64,000 nt of DNA from Sphingomonadaceae bacterium 3R27C6 (GCA_005503215.1 SCNS01000026.1:1-64000); one strand, 5' to 3'. Shown: positions 36,077-46,072, counted from the first letter of the stretch. Notes: a model not told the origin generated them from the sequence alone. Translations and numbers: made by a program.

Positions 36077-36286
36077 CCAACGGGCGCTATTCGGGCGCCA
36101 AGAAAAAAAAGGCACCCATCCGGCCAAAGCCAAATGAGTGCCAAGATGAAGGTCTCAAGTCCTCGTCAGAGGATGAGCTCTTCTGGGTCGCAAGGGGGGA
36201 TTATGCCCGGGCGACGATTCGTGATTGGATGAAAACGCCAAAACGACGGGACAGATAATTTTTGAAGGTTAACGCCGGTTCCTGCG

Positions 36287-37174
36287 TCAGGTTTCCGAAA
36301 CGAGCGGGCTGACCCTTCCGGCGAGCTGCTTGCGGCCCTTGGTCGTCGCCTCGGTATAGCTGGTCGGCTTGCCGAGCTGGCCTGGCGTGGCGCCGGCAAA
36401 GCGCTTGATCTCGCGGATCAGGTGCGACTGGTCGTAAAAGGCGTCGCCGAGCTGCGCGGCATCGAGCCCTTCGCCGCGTGCCAGCGCCGACGCGGCGCGC
36501 ACCGCGCGATATTTGCGCGCGAGCATGCGCGGCGACAGGCCGTAATAATGTTTGGTCATCCGCTCGACCGACCGGATCGACATGCCCGTCGCCTCAACCA
36601 GTTCGGGAACCTGCGGCGAGGGCGATTCGGTCAGCCATCCATCGACGGTGCGGATGAACCACATCGGCGCGGTCTCGCCCCGCGTCAGCACCTCGCGCGC
36701 GAAATTATTGCCGATGACCAGCTTTTCCTCGACGCTGGCGGCACTTTCCAGCGCGGTCGCGACCTCGTCGATCCACGGACCGAACAGGTCGGCGGCGTTC
36801 ATCGCGCGGTCGGTCAGCTTGTCGGCATCGGCGCCCATCAGCGCCGCCCAGCCCGCGGGCAGCATGCCGAATCCGAACATCTGCGTCGGGCAATTGCTGA
36901 TCGCGCGCACCCGCCCGCTCGTCGGTCCGACGATATTGGCCCGGCAGACCGGCGCGCGGTGATCGTCGGCGAAGACATATTCGCCGTCGGCGGCGGTGAC
37001 GAAGCGGAACTGCGGGCGGTCGGCGCGCTCATACTCGTCGAAACGCGGCATGTTGACGCGCGCGAAATAAAAGCTCGACACCATCTCCGCCAGATCGGGA
37101 TCGGGCGGGAAATAGTGCAGTTCGAACGGCGCGCTGCCGTCCACGCCCGCGGGCGAGGAAGTAATATCCGACAT
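36287..37174 (-). CDS. AraC family transcriptional regulator
   Basis: 295 residues from ATG 37174 (MSDITSSPAGVDG). The C-terminal ~100 residues contain a double helix-turn-helix with PQVPELVEATGMSIRSVERMTKHYYGLSPRMLARKYRA and a second helix pair DAAQLGDAFYDQSHLIREIKRFAGATPGQL. The N-terminus (ELHYFPPDPDLAEMVSSFYFAR) resembles the divergent sensor regions of the AraC/ThcR-type group. Its ligand and targets are unknown. An earlier in-frame start at 37264 extends it by 30 non-conserved residues. Confidence 0.85.
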   Translation of the reverse strand: MSDITSSPAGVDGSAPFELHYFPPDPDLAEMVSSFYFARVNMPRFDEYERADRPQFRFVTAADGEYVFADDHRAPVCRANIVGPTSGRVRAISNCPTQMFGFGMLPAGWAALMGADADKLTDRAMNAADLFGPWIDEVATALESAASVEEKLVIGNNFAREVLTRGETAPMWFIRTVDGWLTESPSPQVPELVEATGMSIRSVERMTKHYYGLSPRMLARKYRAVRAASALARGEGLDAAQLGDAFYDQSHLIREIKRFAGATPGQLGKPTSYTEATTKGRKQLAGRVSPLVSET

Positions 37175-37276
37175 GAAGACCCAGACCTTTGGCAACCGTG
37201 ACCCGGCTGCCTTATTTTTCTGGATCAAATCATTTGCGTTTCGGCCCCGCGCGTCAAGCGCCAATCGTCAATTATC

Positions 37277-39097
37277 TTAACCCTTCTGCGCCGCGATCCA
37301 GATATCGACGCGCCGTTCGAGCACGTCGAGCGGCACCGGGCCCGATTCGAGCACGACGTCGTGGAAGGTCCGGAAATCGAACTTGTCGCCAAGCGCCGCC
37401 TGCGCGCGGCCGCGCAGCTCCATGATCTTGAGCTTGCCGATCAGATAGGCGGTCGCCTGACCCGGATAGACGATATAGCGCTCGATCGCCTTTTCGATGT
37501 CGCCCTGCGGATTGGGCGTATTGTCCTTGAGGTACTGGATCGCCTGCTCGCGGCTCCAGCGCTTGTCGTGGATGCCGGTGTCGACGACGAGGCGGCACGC
37601 GCGCCACAGCTCCATGCCGAGGCGGCCGAAATCGCTGTACGGATCGGTGTAGAAGCCCATGTCCTTGGCGAGCTCCTCGGTATAGAGGCCCCAGCCTTCG
37701 GTATAGGCGGTGAAGCCGCCGAAGCGGCGGAAGGGCGGTAGCCCGGTCAGCTCGGTCTGCACCGCGCGCTGGAGGTGGTGCCCCGGAACGCCCTCATGAT
37801 AGGCGAGCGCCTCAAGCTCGGTCTTCGACATGTCTTTCAGGTCATAAAGGTTCACATAATAAGTCCCCGGGCGCGACCCGTCGGGCGAGGGCGACTGGTA
37901 AAAGGCCTTGCCCGCCGATTTCTCGCGGAACGCCTCGACCGCCTTCACCTGCAGATGCGCCTTGGGCAGCGTGTTGAAGAAGGCGGGCAGCCGCGCTTCC
38001 ATCGCCTTCACCTTGGCGTCGACGTCGGCCAGATAGGCCTCGCGGGTCGTGTAATAATATTGCGGACTCGTGCGCAGGTGCGCGAAGAATTGCTGGAGCG
38101 TGCCCTTGAAGCCGACCTTCGCCATGATCGTCTTCATCTCGCCATGGATGCGCGCGACTTCGGACAGGCCAAGGTCGTGAATCTCGGTCGCGGTCATGTC
38201 GGTCGTCGTGTAGTTGGCGAGCAGCGCCTCATAATAGGCTTTGCCGTCGGGCAGCCGCCAGATGCCGTCCTGCGTCGGCGCGCTCGCCTGCTGGCGCTTC
38301 ATCTCCACGAGCAGGCGGCCATAGGCGGGGCCCGCGCTTTCGCTCCACGCCGCCTTGGCCGACGCGATCAGCCGCGCCTTTTCGGCATCATTGATGGCAA
38401 GCTTGCCGACCTTCGCCGTGATATCCTCGACCACCGCATTGTCGGGCCGCTGCAAATTGCCGATGTCCGAGATCAGATAGGCATAGACCCACTTCGGCGG
38501 CTGGATGCCCTTCTTCGCGCGCTCGGCCGACTGCGCCGACAGCGCGTCGAGGATCGGGCCGAGCCCGCGGATGCGCTCGACATAGGCTTCGGCCTCGGCG
38601 ACGCTGGCGACGCGGTGGATGTTGATCAGGAAAGCGGGGAGCTGGCTCTGCTCGCCGTTCATCTGGTCGAAGATATAGCCATGGCCCCGGAACGGGAACA
38701 GCCGGTCGGCGCGCGCCGCCTGCGCGTTGAACAGCTCGAACGACAGCGCTTCGTCGACACTCAGCGCCTTGGGGTCGAAGCTTTCGCGCATCGCGGCGGC
38801 GGTCGCCTGTCGCAGCTTGTGGCTGGCAACCTCGGCCTCGTCGCTGACGTCGTCCCAGCGGCCATAATCGGCATCGCGAATGCCGCGATACGCCTTGCCT
38901 TGCGGGGAGAGCGACAGCTGCGCGGCGTCATAATTTTCAAAGAATTGCGCAAGGTTCGCACCGGCGGGGGCGGCTTCGGGAGCCGGCGTCGCGGCTACAG
39001 TGGCGGGCGCTTCCTGTACCGCGGCCGGGGCGCAGCCCGCGACGGCGAGCAGGGCGAGCCCGGTGGACAGGCGAGCGATTATGCGAAGGTGCGACAC
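37277..39097 (-). CDS. DUF885 family lipoprotein, probable metallopeptidase
   Basis: 606 residues from a GTG at 39097, supported by GGGAGA 7 nt upstream. The signal ends in lipobox VAGC. The mature protein is largely alpha-helical and ends with the DUF885 core ALAYHEGVPGHHLQRA, a HExxxxHH zinc-site-like motif, then FTAYTEGWGLYTEELA with a conserved Glu. DUF885 proteins are distant M32/M3-like peptidases; proteolysis in the periplasm is likely but unproven. Divergent from pyrD over 95 bp. Confidence 0.85.
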   Translation of the reverse strand: MSHLRIIARLSTGLALLAVAGCAPAAVQEAPATVAATPAPEAAPAGANLAQFFENYDAAQLSLSPQGKAYRGIRDADYGRWDDVSDEAEVASHKLRQATAAAMRESFDPKALSVDEALSFELFNAQAARADRLFPFRGHGYIFDQMNGEQSQLPAFLINIHRVASVAEAEAYVERIRGLGPILDALSAQSAERAKKGIQPPKWVYAYLISDIGNLQRPDNAVVEDITAKVGKLAINDAEKARLIASAKAAWSESAGPAYGRLLVEMKRQQASAPTQDGIWRLPDGKAYYEALLANYTTTDMTATEIHDLGLSEVARIHGEMKTIMAKVGFKGTLQQFFAHLRTSPQYYYTTREAYLADVDAKVKAMEARLPAFFNTLPKAHLQVKAVEAFREKSAGKAFYQSPSPDGSRPGTYYVNLYDLKDMSKTELEALAYHEGVPGHHLQRAVQTELTGLPPFRRFGGFTAYTEGWGLYTEELAKDMGFYTDPYSDFGRLGMELWRACRLVVDTGIHDKRWSREQAIQYLKDNTPNPQGDIEKAIERYIVYPGQATAYLIGKLKIMELRGRAQAALGDKFDFRTFHDVVLESGPVPLDVLERRVDIWIAAQKG

Positions 39098-39192
39098 GAA
39101 TTTCTCCCGGTTTTTCCGATGACTTTGCTGGTCCCGCCAATAGTCGAGGCGGGGCTTGCCATAGGCCCCGGCTCGGCGCAATGGCGGGGGCC

Positions 39193-40266
39193 ATGTCGCT
39201 CTTTGCCTCGCTCACCGATAGCGCCTATGCGCTCGTTCGCCCGATCGTCCACGCCACCGATGGCGAGGCCGCGCACAACCTCACGCTCAGCGCGCTCCAG
39301 CCGCTTCCGCGCGCGCGCCATGCACTCACCAGTCCGGTGCTCGCGACCGAGCTCGCGGGTCTCAAATTCCCGAACCCCGTCGGCCTCGCGCCCGGCTTCG
39401 ACAAGGACGCGCGCGTCGCGCATGTCATGCCGCATTTCGGTTTCGGCTTCGTCGAGGTCGGCACGCTGACCCCGCTGCCGCAGGAGGGCAACCCGCGCCC
39501 GCGCCTGTTCCGGCTCGTCGAGGATCAGGCGGTGATCAACCGCATGGGCTTCAACAATGGCGGGCAGGAAAAGGCGGCCGAGCGCATCGCCTGCCTGCGC
39601 CGCTATGGCCTGCCGGTGCCGCTCGGGATCAACATCGGCGCGAATAAGGACAGCGCCGACCGCATTGCCGACTATGCGAAGGGCGCCGCCGCGATGGCGC
39701 CGCTTGCCGATTATCTGACGGTCAATATCAGCTCGCCGAACACGCCCGGCCTCCGCGCGCTGCAGGACAAGGGCGCGCTGGAAGCCTTGCTCGACGGCGT
39801 CGCCGCGGCGCAGCCCGCGGCCGCGGCGAAGCCGGTGTTCCTGAAGGTCGCCCCCGACCTCGAACCCGCCGACATCGACGACATCGTCGCCGTCGCGTTC
39901 GACAAGGGGCTCGCCGCCGTCATCGTGTCGAACACCACGATCGTGCGTCCCGCGCTCGCATCGCGCCATGCCGAGGAAGCGGGCGGCCTCTCGGGCGCCC
40001 CGCTCGCGGGACTGGCGCTGCAACGCGTTCGGGATTTCCACAGCGCGAGCGGTGGCAAGCTCCCGATCGTCGCGGCGGGCGGGATTGCCTCGCCCGAACA
40101 GGCGTGGGAACGCATCCGCGCGGGCGCCAGCCTGGTCCAGATCTATTCGGCGATGATCTATGAAGGCCCGGGCCTCGCGGGCCGGATCGCGCATGGCCTC
40201 GAAAAGCTCGCCGCGCGCGACGGCTTCGCGCGCGTGTCGGACGCGGTGGGGACTGGCGCCGCATAA
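39193..40266 (+). CDS. pyrD: Dihydroorotate dehydrogenase (quinone)
   Basis: 357 residues from ATG 39193 (MSLFASLTDSAYALV). Class 2 enzyme: N-terminal amphipathic membrane-associating helix, FPNPVGLAPGFDKDA, VEVGTLTPLPQEGNPRPRLFRL, INRMGFNNGG, the catalytic serine region VNISSPNTPGLR, and IVAAGGI plus LVQIYSAMIYEGPGL. Fourth step of pyrimidine synthesis, electrons to ubiquinone. ATG 39181 in frame adds only four residues. Confidence 0.96.
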   Translation: MSLFASLTDSAYALVRPIVHATDGEAAHNLTLSALQPLPRARHALTSPVLATELAGLKFPNPVGLAPGFDKDARVAHVMPHFGFGFVEVGTLTPLPQEGNPRPRLFRLVEDQAVINRMGFNNGGQEKAAERIACLRRYGLPVPLGINIGANKDSADRIADYAKGAAAMAPLADYLTVNISSPNTPGLRALQDKGALEALLDGVAAAQPAAAAKPVFLKVAPDLEPADIDDIVAVAFDKGLAAVIVSNTTIVRPALASRHAEEAGGLSGAPLAGLALQRVRDFHSASGGKLPIVAAGGIASPEQAWERIRAGASLVQIYSAMIYEGPGLAGRIAHGLEKLAARDGFARVSDAVGTGAA

Positions 40267-40283
40267 ATCTTCCCCCTTGATGG

Positions 40284-40410
40284 GCGAAGTTGGATGGGGG
40301 TGATGGTGCGTCATCGCATCGCAGCTTCAGGCCGCCACCACACCCCCACCGCTGCGACTAGCGAACAAGTTCGCAAGTCTCACTCCCTCCCCCATCAGGG
40401 GGGAGGGAGT
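40284..40410. repeat. Composite palindromic repeat, copy 2
   Basis: Between pyrD and ggt. It shares GTTGGATGGGGGTGATGGTG (near 40289) and the core ACAAGTTCGCAAGTCTCAC near 40374 with the copy at 10669-10842, and closes with a long hairpin ACTCCCTCCCCC / GGGGGGAGGGAGT (40382-40410). Same orientation as copy 1. Sequence identity is high in the right half. Confidence 0.75.
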
Positions 40411-40455
40411 GGTGTGGGGTTGCCTTGACCCCAACCCCGCGCCAATGTCGCGCCT

Positions 40456-42147
40456 ATGTTGAAAAAATTCCTCCCGCTCGCCGCCCTTCTTTCCGTCACC
40501 GTCTCTTCGCCCGCGCTCGCACAGGGCGTCACCTCGTCCGCCGATCCGCGCGCGACCGAGGCGGGGCGCGAGATTCTGCACCAGGGCGGCACCGCGGCCG
40601 ACGCCGCGGTCGCGATGGTTGCGGTTCTCACGCTGGTCGAACCGCAGTCTAGCGGGATTGGCGGCGGCGGCTTCATGGTCCACCACAATGCCAAGGACGG
40701 CAGCATCTCGACGATCGACGGCCGCGAAATGGCGCCCGCCGCGGCAAAGCCAGAGCGTTTCCTTGGCGCCGATGGCAAGGCTCGCGGCTATATGGATGTC
40801 ATTCCGGGCGGGCTGTCGGTGGGCGTCCCCGGCAATGTCCGCCTGATGGAAATGGCGCACAAGAAATGGGGCAAGCTCGAATGGAAGGCGCTGTTCCAGC
40901 CCGCGATCAAGCTTGCCGAAGAAGGCTTCATCGTCACCCCGGCGCTCAACAACTGGCTCGTCCAGTTCGAGCCGATGTGGAAGGAATTTCCCGCCCCGCA
41001 GGCGATCTATTATGTCGACGGCAAACCCGCGCCGGTAGGCACGCGGATCAAGAACCCCGCTTATGCCAAGCTGCTGCGCGACATCGCGGCGCGCGGACCT
41101 GACGCATTCTACACCGGCGCCAATGCCAAGGCGATCAGCGACGCCGTCGCCAAGGCGCCGCGCCACCCGAGCCAGCTGACGGTCAAGGATATCGCCGCCT
41201 ATAAGGCGAAGGAGCGCCCCGCGGTCTGCACCACCTACCGCGTCTACAAGGTTTGCGGCATGGGCCCGCCGTCGTCGGGCGCGACCACCGTTTTCGGCAT
41301 CCTCGGCATGATCGAGGGCTGGGACATGAAGGCGATGGGCAAGGACAATCCGATGAGCTGGCATCTGCTCTCGGAGGCGATGCAGCTCTCCTATGCCGAC
41401 CGCGCCGCCTATCTCGGTGACGGCGATTTCGTCGACGTCCCGGTGAAAGGGCTGCTCGACAAGAGCTATCTCGCCGAGCGCCGCCAGCTTATCTCGCCCT
41501 TTGGCGCCGCGGGTAAATATGAACCCGGTGTGCCGCCGGGCGCCAAGCCGCGCGCCGCCGCGCCGCCCGTCGAGGAGCAGGGGACGACACATTTCGTGAC
41601 CGCCGACAAGGACGGCAACCTCGTGTCGATGACCTCGACGATCGAAAGCATTTTCGGCAGCCAGCTGATGGCGAACGGCTATTTCCTCAACAACGAGCTC
41701 ACCGACTTCGACCTCGCGCCGACCGAGGGCGGGGTGCCGACCGCGAACCGTGTCGAAGCGGGCAAGCGTCCCTTGTCCTCGATGTCGCCGACGGTCGTTT
41801 ACGGCCCCGACGGCAAGGTCGTGCTCGCGGTCGGCTCGGCGGGCGGCAAGCGCATCATCATGCATGTGACGAAGGTGCTCGTCGGCGTGCTCGACTGGGG
41901 GCTCGACGCCAAACAGGCGATGGAGCTTCCCAACCTTTTCTTCGGCCGCCAGGGTGTGCTGATCGAGAATAACGAGGCGGGCAAGGCGATCGCCGCGAAG
42001 ATGAAACCTTTCGGCTACAGCTTCACCGCGACCAGCCTCGGGTCGAAGCTCAACGCGGTCGAACACACCAGTGCGGGCTGGCGCGGCGCCGCCGACCCGC
42101 GCGGACCCGGCAGCTCGTCGATCGACGGGGCGCCAGCGCAGAATTGA
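40456..42147 (+). CDS. ggt: Gamma-glutamyltransferase
   Basis: 563 residues with a signal peptide ending SPALAQ. It is a periplasmic Ntn-hydrolase that cleaves glutathione and gamma-glutamyl peptides and self-processes before Thr377 (EEQGTTHFVTADKDGN). Other markers: GGTAADAAVAM, SGIGGGGFMVHHN, PPSSGATT, NNELTDFDL, PLSSMSPTVV and GSAGGKRIIMHV. Length typical. It is 49 bp upstream of an acyl-CoA ligase gene. Confidence 0.95.
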   Translation: MLKKFLPLAALLSVTVSSPALAQGVTSSADPRATEAGREILHQGGTAADAAVAMVAVLTLVEPQSSGIGGGGFMVHHNAKDGSISTIDGREMAPAAAKPERFLGADGKARGYMDVIPGGLSVGVPGNVRLMEMAHKKWGKLEWKALFQPAIKLAEEGFIVTPALNNWLVQFEPMWKEFPAPQAIYYVDGKPAPVGTRIKNPAYAKLLRDIAARGPDAFYTGANAKAISDAVAKAPRHPSQLTVKDIAAYKAKERPAVCTTYRVYKVCGMGPPSSGATTVFGILGMIEGWDMKAMGKDNPMSWHLLSEAMQLSYADRAAYLGDGDFVDVPVKGLLDKSYLAERRQLISPFGAAGKYEPGVPPGAKPRAAAPPVEEQGTTHFVTADKDGNLVSMTSTIESIFGSQLMANGYFLNNELTDFDLAPTEGGVPTANRVEAGKRPLSSMSPTVVYGPDGKVVLAVGSAGGKRIIMHVTKVLVGVLDWGLDAKQAMELPNLFFGRQGVLIENNEAGKAIAAKMKPFGYSFTATSLGSKLNAVEHTSAGWRGAADPRGPGSSSIDGAPAQN

Positions 42148-42196
42148 TCAACGATAATAATAAGAAAGCAATGAAATCTCCCTGGAGAGAGGCAGA

Positions 42197-44014
42197 ATGA
42201 AGCTTGAAAATCCCCATCTCGACCATTTTTCGAGTCTGGTCGCGATGTTCTTCGACCGTGCGGGGCGCGGCGGCGAAGATCCCTTCCTGTGGCGCAAGGC
42301 CGACCGCGCCTGGCATCCGCTGAGCTGGCGGCAGGTCGCGAACCAGGTTTCGGCGCTCGCGCACGGCCTGCGCGAACTGGGGCTCAAGGAAGGCGACCGG
42401 GTGGTGCTGGTCAGCGAGAACCGGCCCGAATGGTGCATCGCCGACCTTGGCATCATGGCCGCGGGCTGCATCACCGTGCCGACCTATACGACCAACACCG
42501 AACGCGATCACCAGCACATCCTCGACAACAGCGGCGCAAAGGCGGTGATCGTGTCGACCGCGAAGCTCGCGCGCACGCTGATGCCCGCGGTGATGCGCTC
42601 CGAGGCGCATATCGTGATCAGCATGGAAAGCCTGCGCATCGGCCAGCAGGGCGAGGTCGCGGTCCACGACTGGGGGCCGCTCGTGGAGGGCGGCGAAGCG
42701 TATGTGGAAGAAACGAAGGCGCGCGGCGCCGCGATGACGCGCGACGATACCGCGTGCCTGATCTACACCAGCGGCACCGGCGGCGCGCCGCGCGGGGTGA
42801 TGCAGCATCATGGCGCGATCCTCCACAATGCCGCGGGCGCCGCCGAGGTGCTCGTCAACGATTTCGGCATCGGCGACGAGGAGGTGTTCCTGTCCTTCCT
42901 GCCGCTCAGCCACGCCTATGAACATTCGGGCGGTCAGTTCCTGCCGATCATGGTCGGTGCGCAAATCTATTACAGCGAAGGCCTCGAAAAGCTCGTCTCG
43001 AACATCGAGGAGACGCGCCCCACGATCATGGTCGTCGTCCCGCGGCTGTTCGAGGTGATCCGCGCGCGGATGATCAAGTCGGTCGAAAAACAGGGCAAGC
43101 TCGCGAACTGGATGCTGAACCAGGCGCTGCGTGTCGGCGAAAAGGATTATGAGCGGCGGATGGGCATCCTCGACCGCCCCGTCGACCTCATCCTCGACAA
43201 GCTATTCCGCCCCAAGATCGGCAAGCGTTTCGGCGGCCGGATGAAGGCGCTCGTGTCGGGCGGCGCGCCGCTCAATCCCGAAATCGGGGTCTTCTTCCAC
43301 TCGATCGGGCTGACCTTGCTGCAGGGCTATGGCCAGACCGAGGCGGGACCCGTGATCAGTTGCAACCGCCCGAGCGCGGGGATCAAGATGGACACCGTCG
43401 GCCCGCCGCTGATGAACACCGAGGTGCGCATCGCCGACGACGGCGAAATTCTGGTGCGCGGCGAACTGGTGATGAAAGGATACTGGCGCAACAAGGCCGA
43501 GACCGAACGCGTGCTGGTCGACGGTTGGCTCCACACGGGCGACATCGGGCATATCGACGACAAGGGCCGCATCGTCATCACCGACCGCAAGAAGGACCTG
43601 ATCGTCAACGACAAGGGCGACAATGTCTCACCGCAGCGTGTCGAGGGCATGCTGACGCTCCAGCCCGAGATTTTGCAGGCGATGGTCTATGGCGACAAGC
43701 GCCCGCACCTTGTCGGCATCCTCGTCCCCGATCCCGAATGGATGGTCGAATGGGCCGAAGCCGAGGGACTTCCCAAGGATCTTTGCCGGCTGCGCGAACA
43801 TGAGAAATTCCGCGCCGCGATCCGCGCCGCGGTCGACCGCGTCAACGGCCAGCTCTCGGTGATCGAAAAGGTCCGCAAATTCGACTTCGCCGACGAGCCC
43901 TTCACGATCGAGAATGAGCAGATGACGCCATCGATGAAGATTCGGCGGCACGTGCTGCGACAGGTCTACGAGGACAAGATCGCGGCGCTCTACAAGGGGG
44001 ATCAGAAAGGCTGA
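42197..44014 (+). CDS. AMP-dependent long-chain acyl-CoA synthetase
   Basis: 605 residues; GAGAGAGG precedes ATG 42197. Adenylate-forming enzyme: P-loop LIYTSGTGGAPRGVMQHH (the second Thr of the usual YTSGTTG is Gly), LQGYGQTEAGPVISCNRP, WLHTGDIGHIDDKGRIVITDRKKDLIVNDKGDNVSPQRVEGM and a C-terminal lid. Size and DGWLHTGD match long-chain FACS (FadD/AAE15-like). Activates fatty acids for degradation or lipid synthesis. Its stop is directly adjacent to the convergent DUF805 gene. Confidence 0.9.
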   Translation: MKLENPHLDHFSSLVAMFFDRAGRGGEDPFLWRKADRAWHPLSWRQVANQVSALAHGLRELGLKEGDRVVLVSENRPEWCIADLGIMAAGCITVPTYTTNTERDHQHILDNSGAKAVIVSTAKLARTLMPAVMRSEAHIVISMESLRIGQQGEVAVHDWGPLVEGGEAYVEETKARGAAMTRDDTACLIYTSGTGGAPRGVMQHHGAILHNAAGAAEVLVNDFGIGDEEVFLSFLPLSHAYEHSGGQFLPIMVGAQIYYSEGLEKLVSNIEETRPTIMVVVPRLFEVIRARMIKSVEKQGKLANWMLNQALRVGEKDYERRMGILDRPVDLILDKLFRPKIGKRFGGRMKALVSGGAPLNPEIGVFFHSIGLTLLQGYGQTEAGPVISCNRPSAGIKMDTVGPPLMNTEVRIADDGEILVRGELVMKGYWRNKAETERVLVDGWLHTGDIGHIDDKGRIVITDRKKDLIVNDKGDNVSPQRVEGMLTLQPEILQAMVYGDKRPHLVGILVPDPEWMVEWAEAEGLPKDLCRLREHEKFRAAIRAAVDRVNGQLSVIEKVRKFDFADEPFTIENEQMTPSMKIRRHVLRQVYEDKIAALYKGDQKG

Positions 44015-44644
44015 TCAGCCGGGCGGATCGTCGACGGCGCGCTTGCCGAAGCTGCGCCGTCGCAAATTTTCGATCTGGACTTGCCGGCCGGTGACCGCGG
44101 GTTCGCCGGCGTGATTGAAGCCGGGGTCGGTTTGCCGCATCAACTGGACGGCCAGATAGGTGAAGTGGGCGAGCCACAACAATCCGCTCCAGAACATGAC
44201 CTGCCGCGCCGTCAGCATCGCCGCGACCGATTGGCCGAAGTCCCAGCTTGCGACCAGTGCGGCCCCAAGTGACCACAGGCTGATCAGCACGTTGATCAGC
44301 GCATGAGCGCCCGATCGACCGACGTCGTGCAGGCGGCGGACCATCGCGGCGGTGATCAGCAGGAGGAAAATCTGGCGGATCATGCCGAACATGCCCTGCA
44401 TTTCGTACAAGTTGAGGTACATATGCTCCTCATCGGTCGGAGCGACGCGTGCAAGGAATGCGGCGCGGTCGGCCGATCCCAGCTCGCGATAAAGATCGAG
44501 CGCCGGCGGTGCCGGAATGAAGAACATGATCAAGAATAGAAAAGCGACATAGTGCCCGAACTGAATACGCGAATCGCGTCCGCGGAATTGCAAGATGCCG
44601 ATGAGCCCGTGCGCGATATTCGCGGCAATTTTTCCAACAGTCAT
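44015..44644 (-). CDS. DUF805 membrane protein
   Basis: 209 residues with four hydrophobic segments. DUF805 hallmarks are the N-terminal LQFRGRDSRIQFGHYVAFLF and the internal VRRLHDVGRSGAHALINVLI (usually RRLHD-GRSG). The polar loop (residues ~50-90) is longer than in small family members. Function unknown; the family is often near cell-envelope genes. The C-terminal NLRRRSFGKRAVDDPPG is basic. Confidence 0.82.
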   Translation of the reverse strand: MTVGKIAANIAHGLIGILQFRGRDSRIQFGHYVAFLFLIMFFIPAPPALDLYRELGSADRAAFLARVAPTDEEHMYLNLYEMQGMFGMIRQIFLLLITAAMVRRLHDVGRSGAHALINVLISLWSLGAALVASWDFGQSVAAMLTARQVMFWSGLLWLAHFTYLAVQLMRQTDPGFNHAGEPAVTGRQVQIENLRRRSFGKRAVDDPPG

Positions 44645-44767
44645 GCCGCTGGTTAAGCAACCTATACTTTAGAAAAAGCTAAGGCCGTAGTTTTTGCAAT
44701 TGCAGGCGGGGGTGCGACCCGAAGAGCTCGGCGCAAACCGGACCCCGCCCACGACTGAACCGGAGGC

Positions 44768-45214
44768 TCAGCCTTTGTCCCCCTCCGGTTTGCGATAGGG
44801 GACGAATTCGCCAAAAACACATGTCGGGCCGCGGATTCCGCTCGACCGGTCGACCAGGTGGAAGAAATCGCCTTCGCAGGTCGACGACCCGAACTGGCGT
44901 ACCACCATGATGTCGCTGTCACGGGCAAGACCCGGGCAACTACTCTTCAAGTCATTACGGTATACCAGATTGCCGCCGGAACGATAGAGCAAGATGCTGT
45001 CCGACACGCGGATCGTATCATTACTTCGGTAATTCGGAAGGCAGCGGACGGGCTCGCCCGGAACCTTGCCCGCAAGCTGCTTGTCGAGCCGTTCGGCCTG
45101 TTTGGGCGTGAGCGCCGCGGCGCCGGGCTCGCCCGAACCGGCGGGCGCGCAGCTTGCGACCAGCGGCGCCGCCGCGGTCAACAGCGCGGCGGCCATCAGG
45201 TTCAGCTTCGCCAT
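44768..45214 (-). CDS. Putative lipoprotein, 148 residues
   Basis: Signal with lipobox VASC (APLVASCAPAG), then a small mature domain with four further cysteines (VRCLPNYRS, SSCPGLARDS, SSTCEGDFF, GPTCVFGEF) and a beta-rich pattern (DSILLYRSGGNLVYRNDL). I do not recognise a family, though the cysteine spacing is reminiscent of sphingomonad hypothetical lipoproteins of this size. It is followed downstream by DUF805 after 123 bp, in which there is no clear promoter. Confidence 0.7.
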   Translation of the reverse strand: MAKLNLMAAALLTAAAPLVASCAPAGSGEPGAAALTPKQAERLDKQLAGKVPGEPVRCLPNYRSNDTIRVSDSILLYRSGGNLVYRNDLKSSCPGLARDSDIMVVRQFGSSTCEGDFFHLVDRSSGIRGPTCVFGEFVPYRKPEGDKG

Positions 45215-45275
45215 GAATTTGCTCCTTGAGATCGGCCATTATGGCCCTGGCGGATGAATGGGCGCTGAAGCGGCA

Positions 45276-46004
45276 TCATGCCGCATCCTTGAGCGCGCGG
45301 ATACGGCCGAGTTCGGCCGCGCTCGGCGCGCGCAAAAAGGGGTTGGTCGCGCGCTCTTCGCCGATGCTCGTCGGCACCGTCGCCTCGCCCGCCGCGCGCG
45401 CGGACTCGACCGCGGCGAGCCGCTCGGCCAGCGCTGCATTGTCGGGCTCGACCGTCACCGCGAAACGCGCGTTCGACAGCGTATATTCGTGCGCGCAATA
45501 AACGCGCGTCGCATCGTCGAGCGTGCCGAGTTTCTGCATGTTCGCGAACATCTGTTCGGCGGTGCCTTCGAACAACCGGCCGCAGCCCATCGCGAACATC
45601 GTGTCGCCGACGAAGATCGCGGCATCCCCGGCAAAATGATAGGCGATATGCCCCGCGGTGTGCGCGGGCACGTCCCAGACGTCGGCGACATGATTGCCGA
45701 GCCGCACCGTGTCGCCGCCCTTCACCTGGACGTCGAGCGTCGGGATGCGGGCGAACTCGGCCGCGGGACCGGTGACCTTGCAGCCGGTGGCCTCCTTGAT
45801 CGCCGCATTGCCGCCGGTGTGATCGGGGTGCCAGTGCGTGTTCCAGATATCGGTGATCGTCCAGCCCCGCGCCGCCGCGGCTTCGAGCACGGGCTCGGCG
45901 ACCGCGGGGTCGACGACCATCGTCGCTTCGCTGACGGGATCATGGACCAGCCAGACATAATTGTCGCTCAGAACGGGAATACGGACGATGTCCAGCGCAG
46001 CCAT
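45276..46004 (-). CDS. gloB: Hydroxyacylglutathione hydrolase (glyoxalase II)
   Basis: 242 residues from ATG 46004, chosen because AAGGAG sits 6 nt upstream on the minus strand. Metallo-beta-lactamase fold with THWHPDHTGG (His57, His59, Asp61, His62), VPAHTAGHIAY, IFVGDTMFAMGCGRLFEGT and the glutathione-specific VYCAHEYTLSNARF and RATNPFLR. Hydrolyses S-lactoylglutathione. Two VOC genes follow upstream of it on the same strand, one of them glyoxalase-I-like. Confidence 0.93.
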   Translation of the reverse strand: MAALDIVRIPVLSDNYVWLVHDPVSEATMVVDPAVAEPVLEAAAARGWTITDIWNTHWHPDHTGGNAAIKEATGCKVTGPAAEFARIPTLDVQVKGGDTVRLGNHVADVWDVPAHTAGHIAYHFAGDAAIFVGDTMFAMGCGRLFEGTAEQMFANMQKLGTLDDATRVYCAHEYTLSNARFAVTVEPDNAALAERLAAVESARAAGEATVPTSIGEERATNPFLRAPSAAELGRIRALKDAA

Positions 46005-46072
46005 GATATCTCCTTTCCAGCGTCTCACCCCTTCAAGACGGAGCGGCGGCGCCGGGACCTTGATCCGCCTGC

